NCBI GenBank assembly: GCA_025358085.1 | Contig: JANYKT010000089.1 | Coordinates: 1-63,959, forward strand | From: Deltaproteobacteria bacterium | Lineage (GTDB): Bacteria > Myxococcota > Myxococcia > Myxococcales > 40CM-4-68-19 | Length of the DNA stretch: 63,959 nt | Reading direction: 5' to 3' | Shown: piece after piece, positions 52,489 to 61,878 of the stretch | How the letters are laid out: every line of letters starts with the position of its first letter | Numbering within the stretch: the first letter of the stretch is position 1 | Notes under the pieces: model-generated | Database searches by the model: none | Seen by the model: the letters and a program-made list of their open reading frames with translations, nothing else | Told to the model about the DNA's origin: nothing | Position numbers and translations under genes: made by a program

Positions 52489-55400
52489 CCGGCACCTCGC
52501 CGCCGTTCTCGTCCGGATCGGTCGGGAGCGCCACCAGCCGACAAGCAGGCTTGAGGTCACAGAAGTCACAGCTGAGCGGCTTGACCGGGTACAACCCGGC
52601 GCGCATCCGGTCGACCCGCTCGAACACGGCATCGGCAAAATTCGGGGGCCGCGGAGTCGAGCCGCGCAGCTCGCGGCGTCGCAAAGGCTCGGTCTCCAGC
52701 AGCGCGTCGAGATCGATCGTCTTTGAAAGAGCCTTGGTCCGCGCCGCGTCCTTGAGCGAGAGGTAGAGCGCGTCCACCTTCGCCTCCGGGTGGCGCTGCC
52801 GCAGGAGCGCTGCGTAGACCGCGAGCTGAAAGTCCGGCGCGAGGACCCAGGCCGGCTTCAGCTTGCGCCGGAGCGGCTCGATCGAGCCCGACTTATAGTC
52901 GAGCACCACCAGCTCCCCGCCAGCGCCACGGTCGATGCGGTCCACCGCGCCGCGCACGAACACGCGGCTCTCCCCGTCGGGCGAGAGGACCTGCAACGGC
53001 GCCCAGGCCGTGGCGCCGGCGAAGCCGAACTGCCGCTCCAACTCGACTGGCTGCGCGCCGGCCTGGACCTCGCTCTCGACCACCCGCGCGAGCAGGATCT
53101 GCAGCTCGCGCCGTCGCAGCTCCCAGAGCCCGCGGTGGCCGACGTGTTCCTCGGCGGCAAAGCGATCCATCTCGGCATCGGCGGTCGTGCGCAGCAGCTC
53201 TAGCTGTCCTCCGCCTTCGCGCAGAGGCTCTTGACCGAGGCGGCGGAAAAAGGCCTCGAGGCAGCGGTGGAGGAGCGTGCCGCGCGCACGCCGGCCGAGG
53301 TCCTCGTCGTCCTCGTCTTCCTCAAAGCGCGAGACCCGCAAAAGCCGGTGGCCGAGCGTGCGAAAGCCGCAGGTTGCGTGCTCTTCCAATTGGTGCGCGG
53401 AGAGCGGTGCGTCTGGCCCGAAGCGCAGCTGGGGCGCAAGCACGTCGAGTGTGCGAGCGGAGAGGCCACCGGAGAAGCGGCCGGGAGCAGCTTCGCCCAC
53501 GAAGACGCCGAGCCGCTCTTTCTCTGCAAGGGCAGCGCGGGCGATCATCGCGAGACGCGGGGCCAGTCGCGAGGACCCCACGGCCGCAAGCAAGTCGAGC
53601 GCGGGCTCCGCCGCAGCGGGTCGGCTCACACGCCAGGCCGGATCGGCAAAGGCGTCGAGCGCGACGCGCGCCAGCAACGCCTCGGGTGAGCGGCAGCTCG
53701 CGGCTGGGAGGATGGGGCTGAGCGGCACCCGCACGGCGCGTTCATTGTCGAGTCCCAGCCCGGCCGCGCGCAGCGCTTCGTCCGCGAATGGGGAGCGGAG
53801 TACCTCTCGCCCTTTGTGATCGGAGCGTGACCAGAAGAGCGTGGCCGAGCGCGCCGCGGCGCACAGCCCCAGGTGAAAGAGGAGTGGCTCTTCTGCCTGG
53901 CGCGTCGGCAGCAGCCCGGGCTCCGCTTGCTCCAGGGGCCCTTCGGAGTCGAAAGGGATTTCGGTGGCGGCCGCTCCGGGCCTGAAGACTGCATGACCCG
54001 CGGCGCGATTCAGCGCGCGACGATCGTCATCGGACAGCAGCGGGTCAATGGTCGGGCGGGCCGGCAGCTCGCCGTCCACCAGCCCGACCACCAGCACATG
54101 ATCGAAGCTGCGTCCGGGCAGCTCCCGCAACTCGACCAGCTGGATAGCGCCGCCGCGCGCGCCTCCGGGAGGCAGCGACGCCTCTCCCAGCGCGGTGGCA
54201 AGCAGCTGGGCCCACTCGGAACGCGCGTACGCCTGATCGCCCAGTCCGACTGCGCGCGCTGCGCGTGACAGCGCAGCGCAGGCGTCTTCGAGTGCGCGCA
54301 AGGCCGATTGGTCACGCGCCAGCGCCGCGAGGGAGGCGTGCGTCAGCGCGGAGGCCCCTGCGTGCTCCCTTGCCACGGCCGGATCGAGCGCGGGATCGTC
54401 GGGGTTCCCGGCGATCGCCGCCCAGCCGAGCGGGGCCGCCCGAAGGCGCCGCTGCAAGTCCCAGCGCCCCAGGAGACTCAACAAGGCAGCTGCGTGTTCG
54501 CGGAGCGTGCCGCGCGGGGGCAGCGCCCGCAGCTGGTCAATGGCGCGTTGCGCGCGAAGTCGGACTTCGGTGAGGGCTGCCGTGTCGCCCGCGGGATCTT
54601 TCGCTTTGTGCCGGAGGGCGAGCGCGGAAAGTCGGGCGGAAACACCGCCGTCGCTGGCGTCATCGCGAACGTGCGCCTCGCGCAAGAGTCGCGCGACCAC
54701 GTGCCCCGGCAGGTGCTCCCCGGGCTCCGCGCGAAGCCAGACCAGCCGCGAGCAGAGCAGCGCAATGAGCGGCTCGCGCGGAAAGTCACGCTCGATGAGA
54801 TCGTAAAGTGAAAGGGCGAGCCGGACGGGCGGCGCAGGCAAGGCGGGCCGCCCGCGTCGCTCGCGCCACGGCAACCGGAGCCGGTCGAGCGCTGCTCCCA
54901 GCTCTTCAGCAACGCCTCCCGCGAGACTGCGGACCGCGATGGCGATTGCGTCTGGTGCGGAGCCAGCACTGATGAGGTCACTGCAGGTGCTCGCGACCTC
55001 GCGCGCCTGGGCCGAAGGGGAGGCGCACGAGCGCAGGGTGAGCGGCACCTCGAGCCGGGCCGGAGAGGGCTCCGTCTCGACTGTTGCCGCAGCAAAGAGA
55101 CGCCGGAGAAATGGGGCGAGCGGGCCGCTGCCACCCGGATCGAACAGGTCGAGTTCGAGCGCCGGCGCGGCGAGCCGCTCGAATGCGCGCAGCGCGGGCT
55201 CGAGCGCGTTGGTGAGTTCGCTGCGTCCAGCACTCCAGGGAAGGCGCACCCGCACGCGCATCCGTGCCGCGAGTGCCGCTACGACCCGCACTCGCAGCGG
55301 CGTCCAGTCCAGGATGGAATCAAATTCCAGCTCGTCAACACCGGCCAGCAAAGGCGGGAGCGCGCCTCCGCCCTCCAGGGATTGCACGGCGAGCATGAGT

Positions 55401-55873
55401 GCGCGGTGAGGCTCCGCCAGGCCGCCCCGGTCGAGCGTTGCGCGCACCGAAACCAGGGCCCGGGCGAGCGGGGTGATGCGCGCGCGAGCCGGCTCCGGCA
55501 ATGATAGTTTCAGGACCTGCCCGGGTTCGAGCAGACCCTGGGTCAGTGCGGCCAGAAGATCTTGCAGGGCGCGCGCAAAGCCAGGCTGGTGGCGGATGGG
55601 CGCGAAGGGGCCCGCGGCCAGCAGCGCGGCCTCGCGCACGACCAACTGGAGCGCGTGAGGTGGCGCGGGAGCGGGGCATTTGCCAGCTCGCTGGGCCTCG
55701 CGCACCAGCGCGCGCTCCAGCTCTGCCAGGGTGCACGCCACCTTGCGGGCAACGAGGCCCTGCGCGCGGGCGAGAGAGGCCATTCTCTCCTCGACGCGGG
55801 CGGCGTCCGGGAGCACCGCAAGCCTCAGGCGAGGCCCCGGGCGGGCGTCGGAAAAGCTGAGCTGCGAGACCAT
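52481..55873 (-). CDS. addB: AddB-like nuclease subunit, ATPase motif lost
   Basis: A 1130-residue protein, first gene of the pair. The C-terminal nuclease is intact: RGAVDRIDR and ELVVLDYKSG, plus four Cys (Cys835, 1102, 1105 and 1111, the last three in CDFCDLKPAC) that in AddB bind a 4Fe-4S cluster clamping the nuclease. The N-terminal part resembles an inactive helicase: no P-loop lies in the usual early position (LRLAVLPDAARVEERM), so it may be structural, as in RecC. The start ATG at 55873 is preferred; the longer frame runs into the next gene. Acts with AddA on blunt DNA ends; no Chi-like site was sought. Confidence 0.82.
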   Translation of the reverse strand: MVSQLSFSDARPGPRLRLAVLPDAARVEERMASLARAQGLVARKVACTLAELERALVREAQRAGKCPAPAPPHALQLVVREAALLAAGPFAPIRHQPGFARALQDLLAALTQGLLEPGQVLKLSLPEPARARITPLARALVSVRATLDRGGLAEPHRALMLAVQSLEGGGALPPLLAGVDELEFDSILDWTPLRVRVVAALAARMRVRVRLPWSAGRSELTNALEPALRAFERLAAPALELDLFDPGGSGPLAPFLRRLFAAATVETEPSPARLEVPLTLRSCASPSAQAREVASTCSDLISAGSAPDAIAIAVRSLAGGVAEELGAALDRLRLPWRERRGRPALPAPPVRLALSLYDLIERDFPREPLIALLCSRLVWLRAEPGEHLPGHVVARLLREAHVRDDASDGGVSARLSALALRHKAKDPAGDTAALTEVRLRAQRAIDQLRALPPRGTLREHAAALLSLLGRWDLQRRLRAAPLGWAAIAGNPDDPALDPAVAREHAGASALTHASLAALARDQSALRALEDACAALSRAARAVGLGDQAYARSEWAQLLATALGEASLPPGGARGGAIQLVELRELPGRSFDHVLVVGLVDGELPARPTIDPLLSDDDRRALNRAAGHAVFRPGAAATEIPFDSEGPLEQAEPGLLPTRQAEEPLLFHLGLCAAARSATLFWSRSDHKGREVLRSPFADEALRAAGLGLDNERAVRVPLSPILPAASCRSPEALLARVALDAFADPAWRVSRPAAAEPALDLLAAVGSSRLAPRLAMIARAALAEKERLGVFVGEAAPGRFSGGLSARTLDVLAPQLRFGPDAPLSAHQLEEHATCGFRTLGHRLLRVSRFEEDEDDEDLGRRARGTLLHRCLEAFFRRLGQEPLREGGGQLELLRTTADAEMDRFAAEEHVGHRGLWELRRRELQILLARVVESEVQAGAQPVELERQFGFAGATAWAPLQVLSPDGESRVFVRGAVDRIDRGAGGELVVLDYKSGSIEPLRRKLKPAWVLAPDFQLAVYAALLRQRHPEAKVDALYLSLKDAARTKALSKTIDLDALLETEPLRRRELRGSTPRPPNFADAVFERVDRMRAGLYPVKPLSCDFCDLKPACRLVALPTDPDENGGEVPGV

Positions 55874-55919
55874 TTGACCGCTGTACCACGGGGGTCCGAC
55901 ATCGCTACCGGGACGGCCC

Positions 55920-56471
55920 TTACTTCGGGGGCTGCGCCTCTGACGGAGCGACCGTGATGGTGGCCGGAATCGCCTCCGCCGATGCTCCCGTCGACGTCGC
56001 GGGAATCGCCTGCGCCGCGACAGCCTTCGGCGGAGGTGTGCTCGACAGGGCCGGCACCGCGCTGCGGCGTTGCGGCGGCGGCTTGATGCTCCCACCGCTG
56101 CCCCAGACCGACTTGCGCGCGTCGCCGAAGATCTTGGCGAGCCGGGGTGAAGTGTCGGCCGGAACCTCGGCCCAGGGACGCATCGCCAGCGCGCGTTTGA
56201 ACATGTCCTGCGCTTCGATCGACTTGCCCGTCTCAGCGAAGATCAGCCCCTGGTAAATGAGGATCTGCGCCGTCTCGTCCTCATTGTCCCGAGAGGCGAT
56301 TTCGGCTTGCTTCAGCTCGGCCAGGGCGGCTTCAAGATCCGCTCGCTGGTAGAGGCGCTCGGCGGCCGCGAGGTGGGGGCTCGGGGCGGGTCCCGCAGGC
56401 GGCACGTTGCCATCGGCGCGAACAAAGCCCGGAAGTAGTGCGAGCACAAAGGCAGCGGTCGAGAGGCGCAT
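55920..56471 (-). CDS. Secreted TPR-like protein
   Basis: A 183-residue exported protein: signal peptide (about 1-20, ending VRAD), then helices resembling two to three TPR motifs (LAAAERLYQRADLEAALAELKQAE and ILIYQGLIFAETGKSIEAQDMFKRALAMRP), and a Pro/Ala/Ser-rich tail with repeats of IPAT. Such proteins often scaffold envelope complexes. Function unknown. It lies 47 bp upstream of the addB-like start. Confidence 0.72.
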   Translation of the reverse strand: MRLSTAAFVLALLPGFVRADGNVPPAGPAPSPHLAAAERLYQRADLEAALAELKQAEIASRDNEDETAQILIYQGLIFAETGKSIEAQDMFKRALAMRPWAEVPADTSPRLAKIFGDARKSVWGSGGSIKPPPQRRSAVPALSSTPPPKAVAAQAIPATSTGASAEAIPATITVAPSEAQPPK

Positions 56472-56575
56472 AGAAACTCAGGCTAGCAGAAGCGCGCCGG
56501 TACGGAGAACGGCTTTCCTCCCCAACCCGCCCGGAAAAGTAGCGAGTGTCAGGGAGGGATCGTAAGGTCCGCCAG

Positions 56576-57787
56576 ATGCGGTCGATCCCTCACCAGCGCC
56601 TGCTCGCAGGCCTGCTCCTGCTGTTTGCCTGCGAACGCGTGCGCATGCTTCCCGGCGTTCAGCCCCAGAGTGCCGTGCGAAAGCAGGCCGAGCCAATCCT
56701 GATGGGGCCCTGGCTGCTCGAGCCAGGCGAGCGGCAGATGACGGTCGCCTGGGTCTCCGCGGCTCCATCCGTGGGTCGCGTCTGGTTTGGCACCCGCGAG
56801 ACCGATCGTTTCGCGACCGAGGAGAACGCGACCCTCGAGCACCGGGTGCTGGTTGCGGGGCTCGAGCCGGGGACGCAGTACCGCTATCGGATTGAGGCTG
56901 CGGTCGAGTCAGGCGGGGTCTTCAGCACGGCGCCGCCGCCAGACTCGCCTTTCTCCGTCCTCATCTATGGGGACAATCGCACCAACAGCGGCGACCATGC
57001 ATTGCTCGCTCGCGCTGCGGCCGGCGAGCACGCGCAGGTGGCGCTGCACACCGGCGATATGGTCGCGAACGCCGGTGACAACGACCTCTGGCGCGTCTGG
57101 TTTGCAGAGGAACGCGACCTGCTTTCCCGCACGCCGCTCATCCCCACCGTGGGCAATCACGAGATCACCGACCAGGGCGTCGGTTACAGCAAATATTTTC
57201 TGCGCCGCGACCTGCCCGCCTACCATTCGGTCGACTACGGCCCGCTCCACATCGCGGTGCTCGACTCTTTCGAGATGGCCGCTGGCGCTACTCCTCACTC
57301 AGCCGGATTCTCAGACGCTCAGAAAGCCTGGTTCGAGGAGGACTTGCGCTCGGTCCGTGAGGGCCGCCATGTCTGGGTGCTGGTGCACCAAGGGCCCTAC
57401 GCTCACCCGCTGCACCTGCGCGGCGCAGGCCACGGCGGCAGCGAGGTTATCCGCCAGGCGCTGATCGCGGGTTCAAAGATCCACCCCATCGAGGCGGTGA
57501 TCGCCGGACACGAACATTTCTATGAGCGTGGGGAAATCGACGGTCTGCGCTACTTCGTATTCGGCGGAGGCGGCGCCCCATTGGAAGATCCGGACCCCTC
57601 GTTCCCCGGCGTGCAGGTGGCGCAGAAAGCGCTGTCTTACGCGGTGGTCCAGGTGTGCGGTTGCCATGTGACCGGGAAGGTCAAGGACATCGCCGGGCAG
57701 GTGCTCGATTCTTTCCGGCTCTCGGACTGTGACGTGCCGTGCGGAGCGGTCGCGAGAGGCGCCTCGCGGGACGGAGGGGCGAAATGA
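56576..57787 (+). CDS. Purple-acid-phosphatase-like secreted metallophosphatase
   Basis: A 403-residue exported enzyme: a lipobox-like LLLFAC (Cys19) signal, an N-terminal fibronectin-like domain (about 40-120, with VAWVSAAPSVGRVWFGTRETD typical of purple acid phosphatases), and a catalytic metallophosphoesterase domain with VLIYGDNRTNSGDH, ALHTGDMVAN, TVGNHEITD, VLVHQGPY and IAGHEHFYER. Metal ligands thus complete. The ATG at 56576 is preferred over an earlier GTG. The stop overlaps the start of metF (ATGA), so these unrelated genes share a transcript. Confidence 0.88.
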   Translation: MRSIPHQRLLAGLLLLFACERVRMLPGVQPQSAVRKQAEPILMGPWLLEPGERQMTVAWVSAAPSVGRVWFGTRETDRFATEENATLEHRVLVAGLEPGTQYRYRIEAAVESGGVFSTAPPPDSPFSVLIYGDNRTNSGDHALLARAAAGEHAQVALHTGDMVANAGDNDLWRVWFAEERDLLSRTPLIPTVGNHEITDQGVGYSKYFLRRDLPAYHSVDYGPLHIAVLDSFEMAAGATPHSAGFSDAQKAWFEEDLRSVREGRHVWVLVHQGPYAHPLHLRGAGHGGSEVIRQALIAGSKIHPIEAVIAGHEHFYERGEIDGLRYFVFGGGGAPLEDPDPSFPGVQVAQKALSYAVVQVCGCHVTGKVKDIAGQVLDSFRLSDCDVPCGAVARGASRDGGAK

Positions 57788-58680
57788 AGATCTCCGACAT
57801 GCTCCGCTTCGCTAGCGAGCGCGGCGAGCCCCTCTTTTCTTTCGAGTTCTTTCCGCCGAAGACCGACGCAGGCGTGGAATCTCTCTTTGAGGCATTGCGC
57901 CAGTTGAGGCCGCTCGCGCCGTCGTTCGTCAGCGTCACCTGGGGCGCAGGAGGGTCGTCGCGCGGCCGCACGCTCGAGGTCGTCACGCGAATCAAGCGCG
58001 AGACCGAGATCGAGGCCATGGCCCACCTCACCTGTACAGGAGTCAGCCGGCAGGAGCTCACCGAACAATTGGCGGTCATCCATGCGGCCGGCATCGGCAA
58101 CGTTCTCGCGCTCCGGGGCGATCCTCCTCGAGGCCAGCGCGAGTTCGTGGTCCACGAAGGCGGGCTGCAATACGCGAGCGAGCTCGTCGCGCTGGCGCGG
58201 CAGGCGACCGATCTCTGCGTCGGCGCGGGCTGCTATCCCGAGGGACATCCGGAGACGCGCGATTTGGCCCGCGACCTGAAGAACACGAAGATCAAGGTGG
58301 ACGCCGGCGCGCAGTTCCTCATTACCCAGCTCTTCTTTGACAATCGGCATTACTTTGATTTCGTTGGTCGCGCGCGCGCCGCCGGCATCGAGGCGCCCAT
58401 CCTTCCGGGCATCATGCCCATTACCAATGTGGACCAGATTGAACGCTTCACCGCCATGTGCGGCGCGCAGATCCCGCCCCTGCTGGCGGCCGCACTGCGG
58501 GCGCGGCGAGGCGATCCCGAGTCGGCGCTCCAGCTCGGTGTCGCTTACGCCACCTTGCAGTGCGCGGACCTCCTGCGGCGCGGCGCGCCCGGCATTCATT
58601 TTTATACTCTCAATCGATCGTCGGCGACGCGCGCCATTCTCGCCGCGCTGCGCGCCCTGGAGCCGTGGCGCGAAGCCTGA
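57784..58680 (+). CDS. metF: Methylenetetrahydrofolate reductase
   Basis: A 298-residue flavoenzyme reducing 5,10-methylene-THF to 5-methyl-THF for methionine synthesis. Landmarks: SFEFFPPKTDAG with the catalytic Glu, FVSVTWGAGGSS, AHLTCTG, NVLALRGDPPRG, and KVDAGAQFLITQLFFDN. Length matches the bacterial MetF family. With folD 4 kb downstream, the window carries two folate one-carbon genes, though not in one operon. Confidence 0.95.
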   Translation: MKISDMLRFASERGEPLFSFEFFPPKTDAGVESLFEALRQLRPLAPSFVSVTWGAGGSSRGRTLEVVTRIKRETEIEAMAHLTCTGVSRQELTEQLAVIHAAGIGNVLALRGDPPRGQREFVVHEGGLQYASELVALARQATDLCVGAGCYPEGHPETRDLARDLKNTKIKVDAGAQFLITQLFFDNRHYFDFVGRARAAGIEAPILPGIMPITNVDQIERFTAMCGAQIPPLLAAALRARRGDPESALQLGVAYATLQCADLLRRGAPGIHFYTLNRSSATRAILAALRALEPWREA

Positions 58681-58731
58681 CCTTGGTTCCCGCGCGTGAG
58701 TGGAGACAGACTGAAGGGTAGAGTCTTCCCG

Positions 58732-59618
58732 ATGCGTTCACGCAAGATATGGTTTGCCCTCCTGGTGGCCTCGGCCGCGGCGCTCCTGCTGGCCCTCGCG
58801 CTCTGGCGCGGAGGTTACGCTGCTCAGACCGTGCATCAGGCTCTTGCGCCCGAAGTTCCGATCAACGTGCCTCAAGTGTTGGTGCTCGCCCGCGCGCAAC
58901 CGCCAGTTCCGCCGGTGCTGAAATCAAGCTCTTTGATTGCATCAAAAACGGTCCCGCTCCTCGCCGGTCAGGTTGATGCGGGTGCAGCGCCGTCACCTAA
59001 CGGCCGGACCCCTGCGCGCATTCAAGCTCGGCAATGCGATGCGCGATCCAATTCCAAATTATTCAAGCTTGCTGGGATGGACGAAGCTGCGGCTCGCGCA
59101 GGGTGTCCAACGCGGCGACCTCGCGGCGGCCTCCATGGAAGTGCGCCACCTGGCCGACCTGATTCGCTCGCAGCAGCTGCTCATCTCCGAGATGATCGCG
59201 CTGGCCGCTTACCGGATGGACGCCTGGGCGCGGCACTTCGCTTCTTCCCGCGGCGCGGGGATTGAACGCCCGCCCGAACTCGACATGAGTCGATTCGAAC
59301 AATATCGCAATGCTGCTTTCGGTTCGATCTATTTCACCTATCTGAGGGGTCAGCGCCGAGACGCTCAGGAAGGCGATGAATTGCACGCCTGCGCCTTGCA
59401 CCGCGCTGCTGGAAGGCGCGGTCGCCAATCGGGCATATGGCACCTACGGAACAACTGACAACGAATCATTGATTCGCGAACTATCGCTCTCGCGCGGTTG
59501 CGACCCGGCCTTGATGGAGTGGGTCCTTGCCTCAAAGGAGGTCGCCGCGGGCGATGCGTTGGAGGCAGTGGGCGAGGACCTGGACGGGAAGATCCCCAAG
59601 TTCCTGGGGCCACGGTAG
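58732..59618 (+). pseudogene. Membrane-anchored protein gene broken by two +1 frameshifts
   Basis: Three consecutive reading frames together make one plausible 294-residue protein: frame 1 (58732 to about 59009) with an N-terminal membrane helix (KIWFALLVASAAALLLALAL), frame 2 (to about 59346) with a helical middle, and frame 3 (to 59618) with the C terminus ending in IPKFLGPR. The changes coincide with a CCCC run (59009-59012) and a GGGG run (59346-59349), each of which would be in frame with one base less. A sequencing indel or true decay are both possible. No family recognised. Confidence 0.65.
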
Positions 59619-59651
59619 ATCACGATCGTTTGCGCCTTCTAAAGCCTTTTC

Positions 59652-61148
59652 CTAATGCGTCTCCGCTGCGGTCTTCACCGGCCCGGCTGGACCAGGCGTG
59701 GCCGGCGCTGCGGGCGGCGCCGGAGCGACCGGTGCCGGGATGAAGGCGATAGGTACGGACGGTTTGAAGCTCGGATCCCGCAGCGCGATCTGCCCTTGGC
59801 GAGAGAAGTTGATTGACTCGCCCAGAGTGCGGGCCGAAGCCTGCGGCGCGTGGAAGCCCGTGGAATTCTCCGCCTCGACGAAGTCCAGATAGAACTGGGC
59901 ACGGCGCTGCAGGTAACGGGGAGCAGCCAGCTCCGCGTCGCTCTTGCCTTCATCTCTTGCTTTTTTCAGATCGGTAATGAGCGCGACGAGCGCGTCCATG
60001 GCCTGATCGCGCAAAGCGTGGTGTCGATTCTGGATCGTCTCCACCCGGTCCTTGAGCTCGGTGTCCGACCACCGGTGGCAGCCCTGGCAGGCGCGATTGA
60101 TATTGAGGAGCGGACTCTGCACCTGGTGGTCCGAGATCTTGGTCGCTCCGACGCGCATATAGGGCATATGGCAGTCGGCGCAGGTCACGCCCGAGCGGGC
60201 GTGAATGCCCTGGCTCCAGGTCTCGAATTCGGGATGTTGCGCCTTGAGGACCGGCGCGCCGGTGTCCTTATGCACCCAATCCTTAAAGCCAATCTCGTCG
60301 TAGTAGGCCATGATCTTCTCGACCTCGAGGCCCTTTGACCACGGGTACACGAGACGCTTCTCGGGACCTTTGAAGAAATACTCAACGTGACACTGGCCGC
60401 AGACGAAGGCGCGCATCTCCTGCCGGGTCGCCATTGCATTCGGGTCATAGTCCTTGATGCCCTGCGAAGCCTTGAGAGCCTTGATGCCTTCGAGAAACCC
60501 GGGCTTCGTCACCCGCAGCGCCATGGTCTTCGGGTCGTGGCAATCGATGCAGGCGACCGGGTGTTTGACGAGCTTGGCCGCCTCGGTCCAAGGCATTTGA
60601 TTCATCTTCTCAAATCCCTTGATCAGGTCGCCGTCGCCCAGCTTGCGATAGGCGGTCCAGGTGGAGGCGTGGCATTGCATGCAGGTCCCGGGCTGCTTCA
60701 CCACCTGCTGGCGCTTGGTATAAGTCTGATCCTCGAGCACATAGGCGTGGCCGCGCCGCTCGCGGAAGTCCGTCGCGAAGGCGTACCCCGCCCATATGGT
60801 CTTGAGTCTCGGGTCGGCGTCGATCTTCGAGCGCGAAACCTTCTCTCGCGGGTCGTCGGTCGTTGGTATGCGTGGCATTGCCTCGCTCCCGCCATAGCGG
60901 GTCTTGGTCATCTCGACCGTCTTCTTCCAGGTATCGTATTCAAGCGGGAAATCCTGGCCCCACGCGGCGGGGTCGTCGACATTCTCATTCAGCTCGACCA
61001 CGCGGACCGAGGGCGTCTTCGCCTCCTGCTTATGGGTCGCAATGTTGGCAACCAGCGAGACTCCGAGGACGGCCACCAAGGCGAAGGCGACGGCCAGCGC
61101 GACGAGCAGGATTGAGCGCGGAGGCTTCTGATGAGTTGGTTCGGTCAT
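59652..61148 (-). CDS. nrfA: Cytochrome c nitrite reductase, catalytic subunit
   Basis: Periplasmic pentahaem enzyme (498 residues) reducing nitrite to ammonium in anaerobic respiration. A membrane signal helix (about 12-34) is followed by five haem sites: Cys156 CMQCH, Cys200 CIDCH, Cys250 CGQCH, Cys323 CADCH and Cys354 CQGCH. The first is normally CxxCK in enterobacterial NrfA; here it is CxxCH, as in a subset of other lineages. Active-site context CGQCHVEYFF and AQHPEFE is conserved. The C-terminal 30 residues are a Pro/Ala extension. It follows nrfH at 15 bp. Confidence 0.95.
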   Translation of the reverse strand: MTEPTHQKPPRSILLVALAVAFALVAVLGVSLVANIATHKQEAKTPSVRVVELNENVDDPAAWGQDFPLEYDTWKKTVEMTKTRYGGSEAMPRIPTTDDPREKVSRSKIDADPRLKTIWAGYAFATDFRERRGHAYVLEDQTYTKRQQVVKQPGTCMQCHASTWTAYRKLGDGDLIKGFEKMNQMPWTEAAKLVKHPVACIDCHDPKTMALRVTKPGFLEGIKALKASQGIKDYDPNAMATRQEMRAFVCGQCHVEYFFKGPEKRLVYPWSKGLEVEKIMAYYDEIGFKDWVHKDTGAPVLKAQHPEFETWSQGIHARSGVTCADCHMPYMRVGATKISDHQVQSPLLNINRACQGCHRWSDTELKDRVETIQNRHHALRDQAMDALVALITDLKKARDEGKSDAELAAPRYLQRRAQFYLDFVEAENSTGFHAPQASARTLGESINFSRQGQIALRDPSFKPSVPIAFIPAPVAPAPPAAPATPGPAGPVKTAAETH

Positions 61149-61163
61149 TTGCGTGTTCTCCCG

Positions 61164-61628
61164 CTACCGGAGGTGACCTACGGAGGCGTGACAGCGGATG
61201 CAGTCGAGTGCGTCGCCGTCTGCGGCTGGACCGCTCATGTTTTGAGCGACCTGAGCGTGGCAGCGTTTGCATTGGTCGTTCACGACCTTGAGGCTCGCGG
61301 GTCGAGCGCGGATGTTGTCGGGGTATCCGCCCAGCGTGAATGCCATCGAGTGATGGAAACCGTTTTCGGCCTTCACCAGATACTTGGCGATCGGGCTTGC
61401 CGGCGTATGGCAATCATTGCAGACCGCCGCAAAGTGGTGGGTTGACTGCCTCCACGCGTCGTAATGGCCTTGCATGACGTGACAATTGGCGCAGGCGGCA
61501 GGATCGTTCGTCAGATAAGACGCGCCTTGCGCATAGATGAAGGCGTAGCCCGAGACCCCGACCGCGAGTCCCACCGCGGCGGTGATGCCGAGGACGGGGA
61601 TGGTGGCAATGCCGTGGGCTCGACGCAT
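61164..61628 (-). CDS. nrfH: Cytochrome c nitrite reductase membrane subunit (quinol oxidase)
   Basis: Tetrahaem NapC/NirT-family protein (154 residues) that anchors NrfA and feeds it electrons from menaquinol. A single N-terminal membrane helix (about 8-30) is followed by CANCH, CNDCH, CKRCH and CIRCH. Length is typical. The ATG at 61628 is preferred (AGGG seven bases upstream); longer reading adds an Arg-rich stretch with no support. Transcribed ahead of nrfA, with a 250-bp upstream gap where no FNR-like site could be seen. Confidence 0.95.
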   Translation of the reverse strand: MRRAHGIATIPVLGITAAVGLAVGVSGYAFIYAQGASYLTNDPAACANCHVMQGHYDAWRQSTHHFAAVCNDCHTPASPIAKYLVKAENGFHHSMAFTLGGYPDNIRARPASLKVVNDQCKRCHAQVAQNMSGPAADGDALDCIRCHASVGHLR

Positions 61629-61878
61629 GTGTCGCCCTGCTCCGAGCCGCAAGCCTTCGCGGCTCATCGTTCGGATACGCAAGGACGAGGCCACAGCCAA
61701 TGCGGAGAGCGGAACAAAGACTTCAATGACCTGGCGGAGAGACGGCGGGGGCGCAGAAGCTGCGCGCTTTCGCACGCAACGCAAAGCCTGCGCTCGCTGC
61801 CGGGGAAGCAACGGACGCCGCGGACAAAAAGGTATCACCGGTCAACTTTCAACGTGTAAATGCCGTCTGAATACCTCC
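61629..61878. other. Gap between nrfH and the pseudouridine synthase
   Basis: No gene supported on either strand. Long frames exist but are shadows of flanking coding sequence or lack start signals. No TTGATnnnnATCAA-type FNR site was seen, so nitrite control is not visible here. Confidence 0.5.
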
